Source of the DNA: Dyadobacter pollutisoli
GTDB lineage: Bacteria > Bacteroidota > Bacteroidia > Cytophagales > Spirosomataceae
Length of the DNA stretch: 64,000 nucleotides
Assembly (NCBI RefSeq): GCF_026625565.1
Contig: NZ_CP112998.1
Coordinates: 7,166,501 to 7,230,500 of the forward strand
Direction of reading: 5' to 3'
In this document: positions 43,808 through 53,045 of the stretch, in pieces
Numbering within the stretch: position 1 is the first letter of the stretch
Layout of the letters: every line of letters begins with the position of its first letter
Translations under genes and position numbers: made by a program
Notes under the pieces: model-generated
Database searches by the model: none
Told to the model about the DNA's origin: nothing
Seen by the model: the letters and a program-made list of their open reading frames with translations, nothing else

Positions 43808-46800
43808 TTATTTTTTCAATCCGGATAAAAACTCGACGACATCCCTAATCTCTCGCTTCGACATGATCGTTCCCATCGGAGGCATGCTCGAAGGCACGTT
43901 TTCCCGCTTGGCTATCCGTGCAACTGCGATTTTTAATGGTTCCGCTTCGGAGGTTTTCAGCACGAGTTCATGTTCGTTTTCCTGCGCTAATATACCTGCG
44001 GCGGAAGTCCCGTCTTTCAATGTAAGCATTACCATTCCAAATCCGGGCGATAATCTCGCACTTGGCTCTACCAATGCCTGCAAAATCTGTTCACGAGAAA
44101 GCACGTTACCAATATTGGACAGTGAAGGCCCTACTTCTCCGCCCTGTCCGCCAATAGAATGACAGCGAACGCATTCAGCGGCGGAATTGGTCATAAAGTA
44201 GCGACGGCCAAGCTGGGCATTTCCACCAAATAATGCGTCCTGGAAATCAGCAACGGTAGTTCCCTGCGAGCGCAATGGAGCTAATTTAGCGATCAATGCA
44301 GTGGATTTTGTAGAGTCAACGGCTTCACCCAGGTCCAGTGCCAGGCTGTTTGGAAGCTTCTTATCGGCCATTTTTCCAATCAGGTCAGTGAAGATCGTTT
44401 CTGTTTTAGCGACAGGCAACGTACCCAGTACGCGCAACATTTGCTGCTGTTCCCGTACACTACCTTTGTCAAAAATTGTCTGTGAAATATCTGACAAAGC
44501 CTCTTTGGACATGGTCACATTTCCTACCATTCCCAATGCAGCAGTACGAACATCGGCATCAGGGTCGTTCATGCCTTTTTTCATGACGGTTTCCATATCC
44601 GCATATTTCAGATCATTCAATGCGATCAGGATAGCCGCCCTTACCTTTGGATCTTTATGTTCGCTCAAAATTTTGGCAAGAGCCGCATTGTTGTCGGAAA
44701 CATTCAGATTGGTAAGCATTTGCGTCGCCGCAATGAGTATCGCCGGATCATTATCCTGCAAAAGATCACTAATGATCGGCTGGATTTTGCTTTTCACAGT
44801 TGCCGGATTGCGTTCGATAACGCCACGGTATCGACCGTCCACACGGTCCATAACCGACGGATTTGCCCAGGTACCCAATGTTGCTAATGCTTCCGCTCTC
44901 AGGTTCTTATCAACATCTGTTCTTTTTGCAAATGCAATCAGATCATTCAGCTGAGACTCACCGCCGACACGTAACGCGGCATTGATAGCGCGACGTAACA
45001 AAGGTTCGGATGTAAATCTTTTATCATTCAATGTCGCAGCAAGCGCAGGAAGAGCTCCGGTAATAGAGAGATCATCATTAATAGCACGGGCAGCCTCTGT
45101 CACAATGTATTCGTCTTTATCCTGTAAAAACACACTGATCTTGTCACTCTTTAATTTGCGTAATACCAGTACTGCTGCGATGCGAAGTGACTTTTCAGGG
45201 CTGGTTGCCAGCGCAAGCATCGGCTCGGCAGTTGCGATTCTTGACAAAGCCAAAACCGCGGCATGTCTCAGATAAACGTCTTCATCATTGTTGGCCTTGA
45301 TCATATTCAAAAGTGGCGTTACTGCCTCTTTATAGCCAACACGTCCCAGAGCCTGTGCTCCGAAAAACTGCATACGTGGGTTTTTGCTTGAAAGCATGGG
45401 TATCAACATCGGACCAGATTCTGCGATCCGGGCGTCACCAAGTACTTTGGCAGCTTGTACGGAGATTTCTTCGTCAGAATCTTTAAGCAAGGTCATCAAT
45501 ACATTAGCATAGGCCTTGTCCTGGCGCGCCAGCTGGCCCATTCCCCAAATACCATGAATGCGAGCAAGCTGATTACCGGTTTGCGCGATTGCTTTGCTCA
45601 GTACCGCAGCGCCTTTTGCTCCTCTTGCAGCCAATTCAAACTGTGCTTTCTGACGAATACGCATATCCTGGTTGGAAAGCAATGATAAAAGCATGTCATC
45701 CGCCTGCTTTTCGTAGTCAAGCTGCATTAGTCTCTTAGTCTCGATGCGAAGTGCTTTCAGGTCGTTTTTCTCTTCGGTAACGTCCAGTTTCCACACTCTA
45801 CCATAATTTTTTGTGTCCCAGCCATTGATCCAGTCAGCTACATACAATGCGCCATCCGGACCGAAACGGATACCTGTGGGCAGGATACCAGTCAGAATAT
45901 TTTTTTCGCCATTCAGGACGAAAGAGGCTCCTTTTGGTTTCAAACCAAATGACCAGATCGGCGAGCGTGCCGGATTACCAACAAATTCGACGAGGAAAAA
46001 CTTGTTTTTCCATTCCGATCCCAGTGCAGTACCCGGATTATATTGCATCCCGGTCGGACCGTTATGAAAATTTTGGATAGGAGGGATAATATACGCAGCC
46101 TGTCCTTCCCAACGTGGTTTGTAAAGCTTTTCATCCATCCATACTTTGTAGCTGTTGTTCTTTGGATCGGTATATTTACCATACTGCCAGTTTGAGCGCC
46201 AGCCGGCATCAGAACCTTCCACCACGTGAACCAGTCTTTCGCTTTCGCCAGGATGATCACCGTCATTATCCGAGCTGATCAGGTTGCCGTATTCATCAAA
46301 AACGAACTCGTGGGTGTTACGCAAGCCATGTGCATAGACTTCGAAATCACTGCCGTCGGGGTTGGCGCGGCCAATAATTCCTGAATTGGGATATTCATGT
46401 TTGATGCCTTCGGCAGTAGTCACGTTGGCCCCAATGTCACCGATATTCCAATATATTTTTCCATCAGGTCCTTCGATCGGGTTGGACATACCGTGGCCGC
46501 TAAAACCAATGTGAACACCATATCCATGGCTGATTGATTGTTTTTCGTCCAATACGCCGTCACCGTTCGTGTCTCTCAATCTCCAAACATCAGGAGCGAT
46601 CGTTACGAATGCATCTTTCGCTCTGATCAGCAGACCACCGGCAACATCGGAAACCTCATCAAAAAAGTCATCTAATATCCTCATTGAGATATCAGCAACG
46701 CCATCATTGTCGGTGTCTTCAATTCGCCAAACCTCGTCCTTTTCGACAGCAAGGTCTTTCCAGTCGTGAGATCCGTCACCATTGACATCTTTCAACCAGT

Positions 46801-47257
46801 TATTTTCCTTGCTTTTTTCCGGCGCGAAAGTACTGTGCAAGAACGCACGGCGATCTTCTACGGTTTGCAAGCCGATGGAAGCAGTCATCCAGTTGCGGTG
46901 TCCGCGAATGTCAAACTCCGAGTTCTTCTGACGGTTTGTTCTGTTCAGGTATACGCGGCCTTTATCGTCCATCGCAATAGCGACAGGGTCAGGGGCCAGC
47001 GAATCGGAAGCCCAAAGGTCGAGTTTCAAGCCGTCAGCTAGTTTTACAGCTGTTTTTTCGCGAATTTCTTTGGCCCGTGCTTTGCCGGTTGCAGGGTCTT
47101 CTTTCACGACCAGCGCTTTGCTGTTGGTTTTAGAAGTTTTGCCCCAATCGGAGCTCAACTTGGAGCTGGAAGGCGACATTTTCATGCAGGACACCACCAC
47201 AACAGCGGTAGCAGCCAGAAGGAGTAAGGGGTTCTTTAATTGTTTTTTGGAAATCAT
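43808..47257 (-). CDS. PVC-type heme-binding lipoprotein with HEAT repeats
   Basis: 1149 residues. Signal peptide with a lipobox-like end (VVVVSC, Cys24). Residues ~70-500 form a six-bladed propeller of the membrane-bound dehydrogenase type (GLKLDLWASDSLAPDPVAIA, DTNGDGVLDEKQ, RFGPDGALYVADWINGWD). HEAT repeats follow (about 540-1000, recurring DPDADVRTAALGMVG-like units). A c-type cytochrome domain ends the protein, with CVRCHS as CxxCH near residue 1033 and Met ligands in PPMG. It likely oxidises a sugar or alcohol in the periplasm and passes electrons to the heme; the substrate is unknown. Monocistronic with a strong terminator. Confidence 0.9.
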   Translation of the reverse strand: MISKKQLKNPLLLLAATAVVVVSCMKMSPSSSKLSSDWGKTSKTNSKALVVKEDPATGKARAKEIREKTAVKLADGLKLDLWASDSLAPDPVAIAMDDKGRVYLNRTNRQKNSEFDIRGHRNWMTASIGLQTVEDRRAFLHSTFAPEKSKENNWLKDVNGDGSHDWKDLAVEKDEVWRIEDTDNDGVADISMRILDDFFDEVSDVAGGLLIRAKDAFVTIAPDVWRLRDTNGDGVLDEKQSISHGYGVHIGFSGHGMSNPIEGPDGKIYWNIGDIGANVTTAEGIKHEYPNSGIIGRANPDGSDFEVYAHGLRNTHEFVFDEYGNLISSDNDGDHPGESERLVHVVEGSDAGWRSNWQYGKYTDPKNNSYKVWMDEKLYKPRWEGQAAYIIPPIQNFHNGPTGMQYNPGTALGSEWKNKFFLVEFVGNPARSPIWSFGLKPKGASFVLNGEKNILTGILPTGIRFGPDGALYVADWINGWDTKNYGRVWKLDVTEEKNDLKALRIETKRLMQLDYEKQADDMLLSLLSNQDMRIRQKAQFELAARGAKGAAVLSKAIAQTGNQLARIHGIWGMGQLARQDKAYANVLMTLLKDSDEEISVQAAKVLGDARIAESGPMLIPMLSSKNPRMQFFGAQALGRVGYKEAVTPLLNMIKANNDEDVYLRHAAVLALSRIATAEPMLALATSPEKSLRIAAVLVLRKLKSDKISVFLQDKDEYIVTEAARAINDDLSITGALPALAATLNDKRFTSEPLLRRAINAALRVGGESQLNDLIAFAKRTDVDKNLRAEALATLGTWANPSVMDRVDGRYRGVIERNPATVKSKIQPIISDLLQDNDPAILIAATQMLTNLNVSDNNAALAKILSEHKDPKVRAAILIALNDLKYADMETVMKKGMNDPDADVRTAALGMVGNVTMSKEALSDISQTIFDKGSVREQQQMLRVLGTLPVAKTETIFTDLIGKMADKKLPNSLALDLGEAVDSTKSTALIAKLAPLRSQGTTVADFQDALFGGNAQLGRRYFMTNSAAECVRCHSIGGQGGEVGPSLSNIGNVLSREQILQALVEPSARLSPGFGMVMLTLKDGTSAAGILAQENEHELVLKTSEAEPLKIAVARIAKRENVPSSMPPMGTIMSKREIRDVVEFLSGLKK

Positions 47258-47306
47258 TGAGCTGGATACTTTAACATTAGATCATTTATACCCGTTAATG
47301 GGCTAT

Positions 47307-47639
47307 TTAGGCGGATTGTAACCCTTGTTTTTGAGATGGTAGAAAATGTTGAATTTCAGCACGGTTAATTTTCTTTTCAGCATGCCAAAGTTCATAATCG
47401 CGTTGAAGTTTCAGCCAAAATTCAGGAGTGGAGCCGAAGGCTTCTGATAAACGAATGGCCATTTCGGAGCTTACACCTTGATGCTCATTTAAAATATTAG
47501 AAAGCGTCTTTGCTGCTATTCCTAATCCTTCCGCTATCTGACGAATTGTGAGATCTTGGCCTGTTTCTTCTTTAATGCCCTCGATAACATCTCTGATCAT
47601 TGAACCAGGATGTGGCGGCATCATTCCTCTTTTTATCAT
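47307..47639 (-). CDS. higA: HigA-type antitoxin (XRE family)
   Basis: 110 residues from the ATG at 47639. A TTG at 47645 would overlap the toxin stop and add two residues. The opening MMPPHPGSMIRDVIE is the HigA signature, followed by a helix-turn-helix (TIRQIAEGLGIAAKTLSNILNEHQGVSSEMAIRLSEAFG, about residues 33-70) and WLKLQRDYELW. It neutralises the toxin and represses the pair. It follows the toxin gene directly, in the reverse (toxin-first) order typical of higBA. Confidence 0.92.
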   Translation of the reverse strand: MIKRGMMPPHPGSMIRDVIEGIKEETGQDLTIRQIAEGLGIAAKTLSNILNEHQGVSSEMAIRLSEAFGSTPEFWLKLQRDYELWHAEKKINRAEIQHFLPSQKQGLQSA

Positions 47640-47641
47640 AA

Positions 47642-47920
47642 TCAATGATAGTCTATGTAATCAACATCCAAAGCATTCCCGTTCTCAAAACGAAAGACGA
47701 TGCGATAGTTTCCATTTACTTTAACTGACCAATAGCCCCGTAAGTCTCCTTTTAATTGATGCAAAGCCCAGCCAATAACGTCTAATTCTTCAATCGATCT
47801 GGCTTCATCCAGTCGGTAAAGAATTCTTCTTAGTTTTTCAATGTGGTGTGGTTGCAACTTGGAGGGATCGTTATTCTCAAAAAACAATCTCAAACCTTTA
47901 TGCTGAAAGCTATTGATCAT
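47642..47920 (-). CDS. higB: HigB-type toxin (RelE/ParE superfamily mRNA interferase)
   Basis: 92 residues from the ATG at 47920, the usual HigB size. The open frame reaches 47992, but the added 24 residues are hydrophobic and not part of the family. Blocks GLRLFFENNDPSKL, HIEKLRRILYRLDEA, LHQLKGDLRGYWSVKVNGNYRIVFRF and VDYIDYH are typical; the R-G-x-W-S-x-K-V-N-x-N-x-R-I series carries the catalytic Arg/Lys. It cuts mRNA on the ribosome. It abuts higA. Confidence 0.92.
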   Translation of the reverse strand: MINSFQHKGLRLFFENNDPSKLQPHHIEKLRRILYRLDEARSIEELDVIGWALHQLKGDLRGYWSVKVNGNYRIVFRFENGNALDVDYIDYH

Positions 47921-48021
47921 ACAATTCCAAAAGTAACACATAAGAATATGTGTTACAATCAAAACAATTCCCAGAAACGGGTCGGGAATCATTGGGTAAC
48001 GTTTTAATGCGGAGTTGAAAA

Positions 48022-48588
48022 TTAATTCGAAGGGCTAACAGAAAATAGCTCTTTGACCGTCAACTCAAAATCGGGTAGGACGGGAGAGGCAGAACAAATG
48101 TCACTTTCTGTGCAGATTTTTACGTTTTTACGTGATGTATAAACATAGACTACCTCATTGTCCGGATAAATGTGCCAAACAACTTTAACCGTAGACCGGA
48201 AGTACTCTGCTAACTTTTCTTCAACCTTTTCCGCATCATCTGTTGGCGAAATAACTTCAATTAAAAATTCGGGAATAGGCTCTTTATCTGAAATGGCAGA
48301 ATCATCGATTTGTGAACCAGTAAAAAAAGCAAGATCGGGTCTGCGCATCTGAATTCCGCTGAGCATTACATCTTGCTCCATAATCAGAGCGGCGCCTTTT
48401 GAAAAAGCAATGGTTCGAAAAAACAACTGTTGCAACTTTCGGATAATAAACAAATGCTTTTTCTTCATTTTCTCAAACCTGATAATTTCTCCGTCATTCC
48501 ATTCATATTTGAAACCATCAACGGGCTCCCAACGAAGAAACTCTTCGAAAGAATTAGGTGCCACCGATGACTGGGAACGAAGTATCAT
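48022..48588 (-). CDS. Uma2-family endonuclease-like protein
   Basis: 188 residues. PD-(D/E)xK-type core of the Uma2/DUF820 family: MRRPDLAFFTGS carries the Asp, and EFLIEVISPTDDAEKVEEKLAEYF carries the Glu and a following Lys. These small proteins multiply in cyanobacteria and Bacteroidota; nuclease activity is inferred from fold and a biological role has not been fixed. It is next to higBA, in a stretch that looks like a mobile or defence-type accessory patch, but no recombinase is present. Confidence 0.87.
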   Translation of the reverse strand: MILRSQSSVAPNSFEEFLRWEPVDGFKYEWNDGEIIRFEKMKKKHLFIIRKLQQLFFRTIAFSKGAALIMEQDVMLSGIQMRRPDLAFFTGSQIDDSAISDKEPIPEFLIEVISPTDDAEKVEEKLAEYFRSTVKVVWHIYPDNEVVYVYTSRKNVKICTESDICSASPVLPDFELTVKELFSVSPSN

Positions 48589-48672
48589 AATTGAGTTTTG
48601 CTTGTTAGTGTAAATCTACTGAAATTCAGTTGACTTAGTATTTTTTGTAGACTGAAAAGCTAAGCATAGTTG

Positions 48673-49878
48673 TCAAAACAATTCCAGCTGCCCGTCAAAT
48701 CCTTTGGGCTTTTTGGCTTTGCCTTTCACAGTCCTGCCCTCATATTTCCAGGAATTGTCCCTTTCATGCTGTACAATGTCATTAAAACGATTATTTGGCT
48801 GAAAATCTTTTTCCAGCTGAACCGCTACTTTGGATAAATTTTTCAATGCTTCGGACTTATCCTTTTCGCCCATTTTGGCTTTTTGAATGGCCCTGTCCAA
48901 TGTTAGAATAGACTCGTCGTAAACGGTAATGGGTACCGGAAACGGATGTCCGTCTTTCCCCCCATGTGCGAAAGAAAACCGCGCCGGATCTGAGAAGCGC
49001 GAAGGGGTACCGTGGATAATTTCGCTCACCAGGGTCAATGATTGAATGGTACGCGGCCCCACACCTTCCAGCAGCAACAAGGATTCCATATCATTCACAG
49101 GGTTGTCATGAGCTAACGCCAATACCGCGCCAAGCCTTTTCAGGTTTACATCTTCCGCACGTACATCATGATGTCCCGGCATCACAAGCTTGGTCACTTC
49201 CCGCATGATCCGACCAGGATTTTCTTTGGTCAGTTCCAAAATTCCGGTTCGGGCAGGTGCCGCAGCTTTGGCCGTAAGGTTCAAGATATCTCCCTGATTA
49301 TGCCCGTAAATGAATGTATGAGGCTCTTCTACAAATGATTTGATGCTAGGTGAATGCCAGTGGTAGCGTCTGGCCAAACGCTCATTGGTATTCATTCCCT
49401 GCTGTATCACCGCCCAATCCCCTTCCATGGAAAGAACAAATGAATGCAGGTAAAGCTGAAACCCGTCCTGAATGGCAGTATTATCAACTTTCGCGGACAA
49501 CCGGCTGTTATGTACCAGCAGGTTTCCGTCCAGGCCGGTTTTTTCCGCAATCACCATTAATTCCGAAGGTGTCTGCCGTGAATATTTGCCCCGCCCGCCA
49601 CAGATGTAAATGCCAAGCTCGGCAGATTTTTTATTGACCGAACCCTTCAAAGCGCCCATCACAGAAGTAGTGATCCCCGATGAATGCCAGTCCATTCCCA
49701 ACACGCAGCCGAGCGATTGAAACCAGAAAGGATCACTCAGTTTTTGAAGCAATGCATTCCTGCCGTATTCCATTACAATGGATTCCACGATCGCACCGCC
49801 CAGTGCGCTCATCCGTTGTGCTAACCAAATCGGTACCTTTCCATAATGTAACGGCAAATCCGCGTGACCACTTTTCAT
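48673..49878 (-). CDS. DUF763 protein with helix-hairpin-helix-like motif
   Basis: 401 residues. The opening (SGHADLPLHYGKVPIWLAQRM) and the central blocks VLGMDWHSSGITTSVMGALK, ELGIYICGGRGKYSRQTP and RRYHWHSP are the DUF763 family as I remember it. In the C-terminal part, LLLLEGVGPRTIQSLTLVSEIIHG reads like a DNA-binding helix-hairpin-helix. Function is not known; links to DNA metabolism or restriction are only suggested by that motif. Two conserved-looking Trp-His pairs may bind metal. It stands alone. Confidence 0.8.
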   Translation of the reverse strand: MKSGHADLPLHYGKVPIWLAQRMSALGGAIVESIVMEYGRNALLQKLSDPFWFQSLGCVLGMDWHSSGITTSVMGALKGSVNKKSAELGIYICGGRGKYSRQTPSELMVIAEKTGLDGNLLVHNSRLSAKVDNTAIQDGFQLYLHSFVLSMEGDWAVIQQGMNTNERLARRYHWHSPSIKSFVEEPHTFIYGHNQGDILNLTAKAAAPARTGILELTKENPGRIMREVTKLVMPGHHDVRAEDVNLKRLGAVLALAHDNPVNDMESLLLLEGVGPRTIQSLTLVSEIIHGTPSRFSDPARFSFAHGGKDGHPFPVPITVYDESILTLDRAIQKAKMGEKDKSEALKNLSKVAVQLEKDFQPNNRFNDIVQHERDNSWKYEGRTVKGKAKKPKGFDGQLELF

Positions 49879-49934
49879 AATGTAAGTTACTAAAAATTAG
49901 AAACGCAATGAACGTCGGAAAGCTGTCTAACACC

Positions 49935-49978
49935 AAAGTGCTATGGTTGTCCGAAAATTCGAACAACCATAGCACTTT
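49935..49978 (-). terminator. Terminator after the small membrane protein gene
   Basis: A perfect 16-base stem (AAAGTGCTATGGTTGT / ACAACCATAGCACTTT) with a 12-base loop whose ends can pair further, in the gap between the DUF763 start and the small membrane protein stop. Read on the minus strand it ends with GCACTTTGGTG, so the T run is short. It could also insulate in both directions. Confidence 0.6.
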
Positions 49979-49996
49979 TACCAGATGCCTGGGAGA

Positions 49997-50380
49997 TTAA
50001 CCTGCAATATTTAGTTGTCTTAATCCCTTTAACTGCAAAAAGGCCATCAGTGCCACCCAAAATGCGACTGCCCCTATTGAGTAATATCCAATAGCAGTTA
50101 AGCCAAACATTTCTGCGGCAATGATCATTAAACTTTCAATCACCCAAAGAGTATCCAGCACAATAATTAATTTAATCCAACCCGTACTAGGCGGGTTCTT
50201 ACGGCCTTGCGTGAAAACGATTGCGGCAAAAATGATCAGAAAAATTCCAACCGCGACAAATGGCATGGTCTGGGCAGCACCGAAAAGTCCGGCGATGTAG
50301 GATGGGAAAATGGCGAGGATCAGTCCAGTGGCGCCGGAACTCAATGCATTAATGATCAGAACGTTTTTTAAAGTTGTCAT
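49997..50380 (-). CDS. Small integral membrane protein of unknown function
   Basis: 127 residues with four hydrophobic helices (LIINALSSGATGLILAIF, MPFVAVGIFLIIFAAIVF, LIIVLDTLWVIESLMIIAA, YYSIGAVAFWVALMAFL) and short loops; no catalytic motif. It is divergent from the AraC-type regulator that starts 72 bases away, so it is a plausible target of that regulator. Function unknown. Confidence 0.7.
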   Translation of the reverse strand: MTTLKNVLIINALSSGATGLILAIFPSYIAGLFGAAQTMPFVAVGIFLIIFAAIVFTQGRKNPPSTGWIKLIIVLDTLWVIESLMIIAAEMFGLTAIGYYSIGAVAFWVALMAFLQLKGLRQLNIAG

Positions 50381-50452
50381 GGGAATGTTTATTTTGATTA
50401 CCTGACAAAACTATATTTGCAGGAAGCAATTAAATTGATATTTCACGACAAA

Positions 50453-51430
50453 ATGAATATCCTTTCTTCACATCTTCGGTATTTCACTGACTACGCCAGG
50501 ATAAGGGGTGTAGCTGCGGATATCTTGCCCAAATTACCAGATTCGACATCGACAGATTTGACCGAGCCAGAATCTATGGTTACACAAGAAGAATTTTACG
50601 AAATTTTGAAAGAAATTGACCGGCAACTAACCGATGAACTTCTGGGAATCAAATGCGGCAATTTTATCTCGCTGAAACTGCTTGGAATAATCTACCAGAT
50701 TTCGCTGCAAGCTACTACGGTTGAGGAAGCATTTCATTATTTAAGGTCGTACCTGGAAGTGGCTTTGCCAATTGTACAACTCAAGACGGTCATATCAGAA
50801 AAAGAAGCCAGGATAGAATTGCGCATTGACAATCGGGAAGACCGAATTAATCGACTTATCATTGAAAATTGTTTGACGATCATATCACGAGAACTAAGAA
50901 TGATGGTCGGCCGAGATGTAAATATCGGAATCGGAACTCCTTATTTCCACAGTGGTTATCCGGCTGATTGGGTTCTGGACCAGCATTTTTCCGTTTCCTT
51001 CGAATTGACCATTCTAAAAGCGGCACTAAAAGACAGAAATCACCTTCATTTGGATATGCTTGTACCCGAATATCTTAAAATGATTGAGCAACTACAATCG
51101 GGAAACAGTTTTGCTAACAAAGTCCGTATTACCATGCTTTCAATGTCAGATCCGAAATTGCCTGACATTCAGTCCATTTCGGATGCATTGTATCTGACAC
51201 CCAGAACTTTACAGAGAAGGTTAGTGCAGGAAGAATTAACTTACAGGGAAATCACTGAGGGTTTGAAAAAACAGATATGCTCATTTTTACTAAGACATGA
51301 CCCATATTCTATATCAAGCCTAACTTATATTCTGGGATATGCGGAGCCAGCCTCATTTATACATTCATTTAAAAAATGGTATGGCGATTCACCACAAAGG
51401 GTTCGCAGAAGATTAAAGGAGCCATTTTGA
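50453..51430 (+). CDS. AraC-family transcriptional regulator
   Basis: 325 residues from the ATG at 50453; a TTG at 50417 is a weaker alternative. The N-terminal ~200 residues are the arabinose-binding-like domain of the OruR/ArgR-type AraC group (QEEFYEILKEIDRQLTDELLGIKCG, then SLKLLGIIYQISLQATTVEEA). The C-terminal HTH_18 pair covers about 235-320 (IQSISDALYLTPRTLQRRL and SISSLTYILGYAEPASFIHSFKKWYGDSPQRVRR). It is divergent from the small membrane protein gene, its likely target. Confidence 0.88.
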   Translation: MNILSSHLRYFTDYARIRGVAADILPKLPDSTSTDLTEPESMVTQEEFYEILKEIDRQLTDELLGIKCGNFISLKLLGIIYQISLQATTVEEAFHYLRSYLEVALPIVQLKTVISEKEARIELRIDNREDRINRLIIENCLTIISRELRMMVGRDVNIGIGTPYFHSGYPADWVLDQHFSVSFELTILKAALKDRNHLHLDMLVPEYLKMIEQLQSGNSFANKVRITMLSMSDPKLPDIQSISDALYLTPRTLQRRLVQEELTYREITEGLKKQICSFLLRHDPYSISSLTYILGYAEPASFIHSFKKWYGDSPQRVRRRLKEPF

Positions 51431-51477
51431 AATTTTGCCGGATATTGCGTGCTTGCGTGACATTTTTAAAAAGAACT

Positions 51478-51729
51478 ATGACTAATAACGATATTCTAAA
51501 AAAGCTTCGGGTGGCACTTCACCTTCGTAATGATGAAATCATCCAGATTCTGGCTTTGGTAGACTTCAAAGTTACAGCCAGTGAACTGGGCGCCTTATTC
51601 AGAAAGGAAGGGCACGAAAATTATAAGCCTTGTGGTGATCAGCTTTTACGCAACTTCCTGAATGGCCTGGTTATTCATATGAGAGGCCCGATGGCAGGAG
51701 ATAAAAAGTCACATGAAGATTTAGAATAA
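51478..51729 (+). CDS. Short DUF1456-type protein
   Basis: 83 residues from the ATG at 51478. An upstream in-frame ATG at 51376 overlaps the regulator gene and adds non-family residues. The block NDILKKLRVALHLRNDEIIQIL, then FLNGLVIHMRG, matches one repeat of DUF1456 (YehS-type), whose members usually carry two. Only one is present, and the end (MAGDKKSHEDLE) is not a second repeat. It is 9 bases before the CNNM/CorC gene. Function unknown. Confidence 0.72.
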   Translation: MTNNDILKKLRVALHLRNDEIIQILALVDFKVTASELGALFRKEGHENYKPCGDQLLRNFLNGLVIHMRGPMAGDKKSHEDLE

Positions 51730-51738
51730 TACAGAATA

Positions 51739-53043
51739 ATGATCATCCAGGTTTTAATAACATTAGTGCTCGTATTGCTGAACGGTTTTTTTGTTGCAGC
51801 TGAATTTGCCATCGTCAAGATCAGGGCGTCCCAGTTGGAGCAAAAAGCACAGGAGGGTAACCAGATGGCCATTTTATCGAAGAAAATCGTGGCTAATCTT
51901 GACGGATATCTGGCTGCAACGCAATTCGGTATTACGCTCGCAAGTTTGGGTTTGGGATGGATTGGAGAGCCCGTGGTTTCCAAAATACTGATAGGAGGAA
52001 TGGAGCTGGTCGGTATCTCGCTCGACCCCGAGCTGGCGCACCAGATTGCATTACCTACCGCTTTTGCTATTATCACCGTTTTACACATTGTTTTTGGTGA
52101 GCTGGCACCCAAATCCATTGCGATCCAGCGACCTGAGGCTACTACATTGTTGTTGTCGTATCCACTGCATGGCTTTTTTCTGGTGTTCAGGCCCATTGTC
52201 TGGATGCTGAATGGTATCGCCAATTTTATCTTGAAAGGTGTTGGCATTACGCCTTCGCATGGCAGCGAGGTACATAGCAGCGATGAATTGCGGTACCTTG
52301 TACAACAGCAGAAGGAAAGTGGGATGATCGAAGCCGCGGACTACGACCTTATCAAGAATGCATTCAATTTTTCAGAAAGAATAGCCCGCCAGATCATGAT
52401 TCCCCGGCCTCAGGTAGTGGGAATTGATATCAATGATTTCAATGAAGAGAAGCTCGAAAAGATCATTGAAGAGGGTTATTCGAGAATTCCGGTTTATGAG
52501 GACACATTGGACAACATTGTCGGGGTATTACATTTAAAGGATCTTTTGTTGAAAATGCGACAGGGGAAAGAAATCGTTCTCTCGGAATTAACCCGTCCTA
52601 TTTCAACGGTTCATGCGTCCAAACCCATTGGCGCATTGCTACGCGATTTCCAGGTAAATCGCCAGCAAATGGCCGTTATTATTGATGAGTATGGCGGTGT
52701 TGACGGCATCGTGACCATGGAAGACATTCTGGAAGAACTGGTAGGGGAGATTCAGGACGAATATGACAACGAGGTACCGATTGTTAAGAACGAAAGTGAC
52801 AATACCTACACAGCACAGGGGTCGGCCTCTATTACGGACCTGAATGATAAGCTGCCACATGACATTGCCAAAAATGGAGAGTACGAAACACTCGCCGGTT
52901 ACCTGATCTGGAAATTTGGCAGGATACCTGCTGTGGGCGAAAAAATGAAAACGAAGCACTACGAATTTACCATTTTGAAAAAACAGCGCAGTACCATTTC
53001 CACAGTCAAAATCACGATGCTGGACACGCAGAATATTTTTTAA
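51739..53043 (+). CDS. CNNM/CorC-type transporter (hemolysin C family)
   Basis: 434 residues. DUF21 transmembrane domain (about 1-190; NGFFVAAEFAIVKIRASQLEQ and GWIGEPVVSKIL are typical), a CBS pair (about 200-330; MIPRPQVVGIDINDFNEEKL and YSRIPVYEDTLDNIVGVLHLKDLL, then VIIDEYGGVDGIVTMEDILEELVGEI), and the CorC/HlyC accessory domain at the end (YTAQGSASITDLNDKLP). The family is linked to divalent cation (Mg/Co) export. It probably forms a unit with the short DUF1456 gene upstream. Confidence 0.93.
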   Translation: MIIQVLITLVLVLLNGFFVAAEFAIVKIRASQLEQKAQEGNQMAILSKKIVANLDGYLAATQFGITLASLGLGWIGEPVVSKILIGGMELVGISLDPELAHQIALPTAFAIITVLHIVFGELAPKSIAIQRPEATTLLLSYPLHGFFLVFRPIVWMLNGIANFILKGVGITPSHGSEVHSSDELRYLVQQQKESGMIEAADYDLIKNAFNFSERIARQIMIPRPQVVGIDINDFNEEKLEKIIEEGYSRIPVYEDTLDNIVGVLHLKDLLLKMRQGKEIVLSELTRPISTVHASKPIGALLRDFQVNRQQMAVIIDEYGGVDGIVTMEDILEELVGEIQDEYDNEVPIVKNESDNTYTAQGSASITDLNDKLPHDIAKNGEYETLAGYLIWKFGRIPAVGEKMKTKHYEFTILKKQRSTISTVKITMLDTQNIF

Positions 53044-53045
53044 TG

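Noticed and set aside
44301..44954. A 217-codon plus-strand frame opposite the HEAT-repeat region
   Set aside because: It is antisense to a clearly conserved protein and serine-rich without motifs; typical shadow of repetitive GC-richer coding DNA.
47921..47992. N-terminal extension of HigB
   Set aside because: 24 hydrophobic residues that are not part of the family; the ATG at 47920 gives the usual 92-residue toxin.
51675..52247. A 190-codon minus-strand frame opposite the CNNM gene
   Set aside because: It overlaps a strongly recognisable transporter completely and shows no family features.
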